The notes below the pieces were generated by a model. It was given only the letters and a program-made list of their open reading frames with translations. It was not told where the DNA came from and ran no database searches. The position numbers and the translations under genes are program-made. Positions 4,729 to 5,672 of a stretch of DNA of 5,672 bases are shown in pieces (position 1 is the stretch's first letter; every line of letters starts with the position of its first letter). The stretch spans positions 1 through 5,672 of the forward strand of contig CAYMMM010000040.1 in NCBI GenBank assembly GCA_964391595.1. The letters are read 5' to 3'. Source of the stretch: JADZGC01 sp964391595. Its GTDB lineage: Bacteria; Patescibacteriota; Saccharimonadia; CAILAD01; GCA-016700035.

Positions 4729-4757
4729 ATAATAACACAAATAATTAAGTATGTCAA
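4729..4757 (-). promoter_or_regulatory. Near-consensus promoter of the three-helix protein gene
   Basis: On the minus strand a perfect TTGACA (4752-4757), a 17-base spacer and TATTAT (4729-4734) preceded by TGT (extended -10) make the best promoter in the window. It begins just after the stop codon of the EPSP synthase-like gene. Predicted start is near 4722, about 42 bases before the ATG at 4680. Confidence 0.75.
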
Positions 4758-4762
4758 TATAT

Positions 4763-5602
4763 TTAGGACAGAAACTCCCAGAATTGTGGCCAGGATTTGC
4801 GTACGCAGTCAGGGTGGCTAAAGGTAAGCTTGATGCCACGTGCCTTGCTAAGCATAGCGAGTGCCTGCACAACCCGATGATCGTGCGAGGTGATTTTGCT
4901 ACCACTCTTCATGTACTCAAGCTGTGTCTCCATCTCGGTGATCCGGTTTGTTTCGTGACCAATGAGCGCCGGCCATCGCTTCTTTCCTTCTTCACTGGTC
5001 ATGATTTCAAATGCGCGCGCAAAGCAATAATCTTCAGCCTGTTCGGGCACAAAGTCGAGCGCCTTGCCGTGTAGTGTGCGCGTATACGCTTCGGCTTGCT
5101 TCTGTATCGTGTCGTCCCGCTTTGGCACCCAATTATTGCCCGATCGTGTCTGCGTTTGCCAATGGTCTATCGCAAGGTAGGTCAGGGCAAGCTTAAATGG
5201 TGGGCGTGCAATGCGCAGAGGATCGCCATTGAGTGCGGCTGCCGAAGCCCACTGTGAGGTATGATTATCGAGAGAGAGCAGTATTTCTTGTGACAAATTC
5301 ACTAGCTTCGGGTCAGAAGCGATGGGTCTTGTGCGTAATGTGCCACGCGTGACAAATTTTTTTTCGAGCCCTTGCTTCCAGGCTGTGAACTGAAGGAGTC
5401 GGTACAATGTGCCAGATTCACCGACGTCGATAGGCTTACCGGCATGCCACGAAGCAATGGCGCGTTCGAGTGCGAGGAGGTCGTCACCGAGATGAGCATG
5501 CTCGTCACTAAGAAATGACGCGATCTGAGGCCTATCGTGTATGAGATCAAGGATACCCATACGGATAATCCAAGATTTGTCCCAAGGGATGTATGTCTCC
5601 AT
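4763..5602 (-). CDS. Compact EPSP synthase-like protein (enolpyruvyl transferase family)
   Basis: Short motifs of 3-phosphoshikimate 1-carboxyvinyltransferase (EPSP synthase, PF00275) occur in the right order. IPWDKS with Lys9, then Arg14, corresponds to the usual PGSKS...R. GESGTLYRLL (61-70) corresponds to NAGTAMR. LRTRP (89-93) corresponds to the (L/M)-x-x-RP arginine site, and TSQW (115-118) to SSQF. HETNR (216-220) corresponds to KETDR, HDHR (240-243) to NDHR, and RKSWPQFWEFL (268-278) to the AKTFPDYFEQL end. Family enzymes join phosphoenolpyruvate to shikimate-3-phosphate in the cytosol. This protein has 279 residues against about 420-450, the loss lying mostly between TSQW and HETNR and in loops. 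PGSK has become PWDK, and no clear counterpart of the catalytic Asp (E. coli Asp313) is seen; E190-D191 may substitute. It could be a minimal enzyme or a repurposed relative. The start fits the family's N-terminus. A TATACT box lies six bases before the ATG, with no Shine-Dalgarno site. Confidence 0.72.
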   Translation of the reverse strand: METYIPWDKSWIIRMGILDLIHDRPQIASFLSDEHAHLGDDLLALERAIASWHAGKPIDVGESGTLYRLLQFTAWKQGLEKKFVTRGTLRTRPIASDPKLVNLSQEILLSLDNHTSQWASAAALNGDPLRIARPPFKLALTYLAIDHWQTQTRSGNNWVPKRDDTIQKQAEAYTRTLHGKALDFVPEQAEDYCFARAFEIMTSEEGKKRWPALIGHETNRITEMETQLEYMKSGSKITSHDHRVVQALAMLSKARGIKLTFSHPDCVRKSWPQFWEFLS

Positions 5603-5608
5603 AGAGCT

Positions 5609-5614
5609 AGTATA
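5609..5614 (-). promoter_or_regulatory. -10-like box of the EPSP synthase-like gene
   Basis: TATACT on the minus strand ends six bases before the ATG at 5602, the same spacing seen at other starts in this window, and suggests a leaderless message. The -35 region is poor. The 58 bases from here to the window's right edge contain no recognisable gene; two short open stretches ending at 5640 and 5630 could be the tail of an upstream gene but cannot be assigned. Confidence 0.4.
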
Positions 5615-5672
5615 GCTGGGTGTTGCGTCTCACCTAAAATCACAATCGCGTTGTGAGCTTGGGTGATGCCAG

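Noticed and set aside
4681..4905. N-terminal extension of the three-helix protein gene
   Set aside because: It overlaps the EPSP synthase-like coding region in another frame and crosses the strong promoter at 4729-4757; ATG 4680 explains the data better.
5302..5643. Minus-strand ORF of 113 residues overlapping the EPSP synthase-like gene
   Set aside because: It is out of frame with a gene that shows clear family motifs over the same bases, and has no recognisable domain or start signal.

Overview
The window looks like part of a small, gene-dense bacterial genome. Features that fit a Candidate Phyla Radiation bacterium, with Saccharibacteria as a guess, are very short genes, a type IV pilin-like leader (GFTIVE), scarce Shine-Dalgarno sites, and several starts placed directly behind a -10-like hexamer, as in leaderless mRNAs. 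No marker gene fixes the taxon. TGA and TAG both serve as stops, so the code appears standard.

Layout. (1) Positions 1-98, minus: the first 32 codons of a DUF1801-family protein, transcribed divergently from the next gene. (2) Positions 143-1558, plus: two envelope-related genes, a pilin-leader protein carrying a degenerate M23 (LytM) domain, then a YkuD-type L,D-transpeptidase with no signal peptide. (3) Positions 1598-2143, minus: a membrane-anchored PF03640 repeat protein, convergent with the transpeptidase. (4) Positions 2198-2402: a nested inverted repeat in front of a 51-residue two-helix membrane protein. (5) Positions 2403-2698: a gene-poor stretch with one dubious micro-ORF that overlaps a possible terminator. 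(6) Positions 2699-3873, minus: a translationally coupled pair, a P-loop kinase followed by a beta-phosphoglucomutase-like HAD hydrolase, with a good promoter. (7) Positions 3931-4234: tRNA-Lys(CUU) with an encoded CCA and an unusual U73, a tRNA-derived pseudogene just upstream of it, and a candidate promoter for both. (8) Positions 4248-5602, minus: a compact 279-residue EPSP synthase-like protein, then a 121-residue three-helix membrane protein with its own near-consensus promoter and a terminator.

How the parts relate. The pilin/M23-like protein, the L,D-transpeptidase and the PF03640 protein share a cell-surface theme. The kinase and HAD hydrolase could add and remove phosphate on related small molecules, but no substrate can be named. 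The EPSP synthase-like protein has most of the family's active-site motifs in about two thirds of the usual length, and no other shikimate-pathway gene is visible. It and the pilin-M23 fusion are the most unusual proteins here. I saw no CRISPR array, insertion sequence or recognisable defence system.
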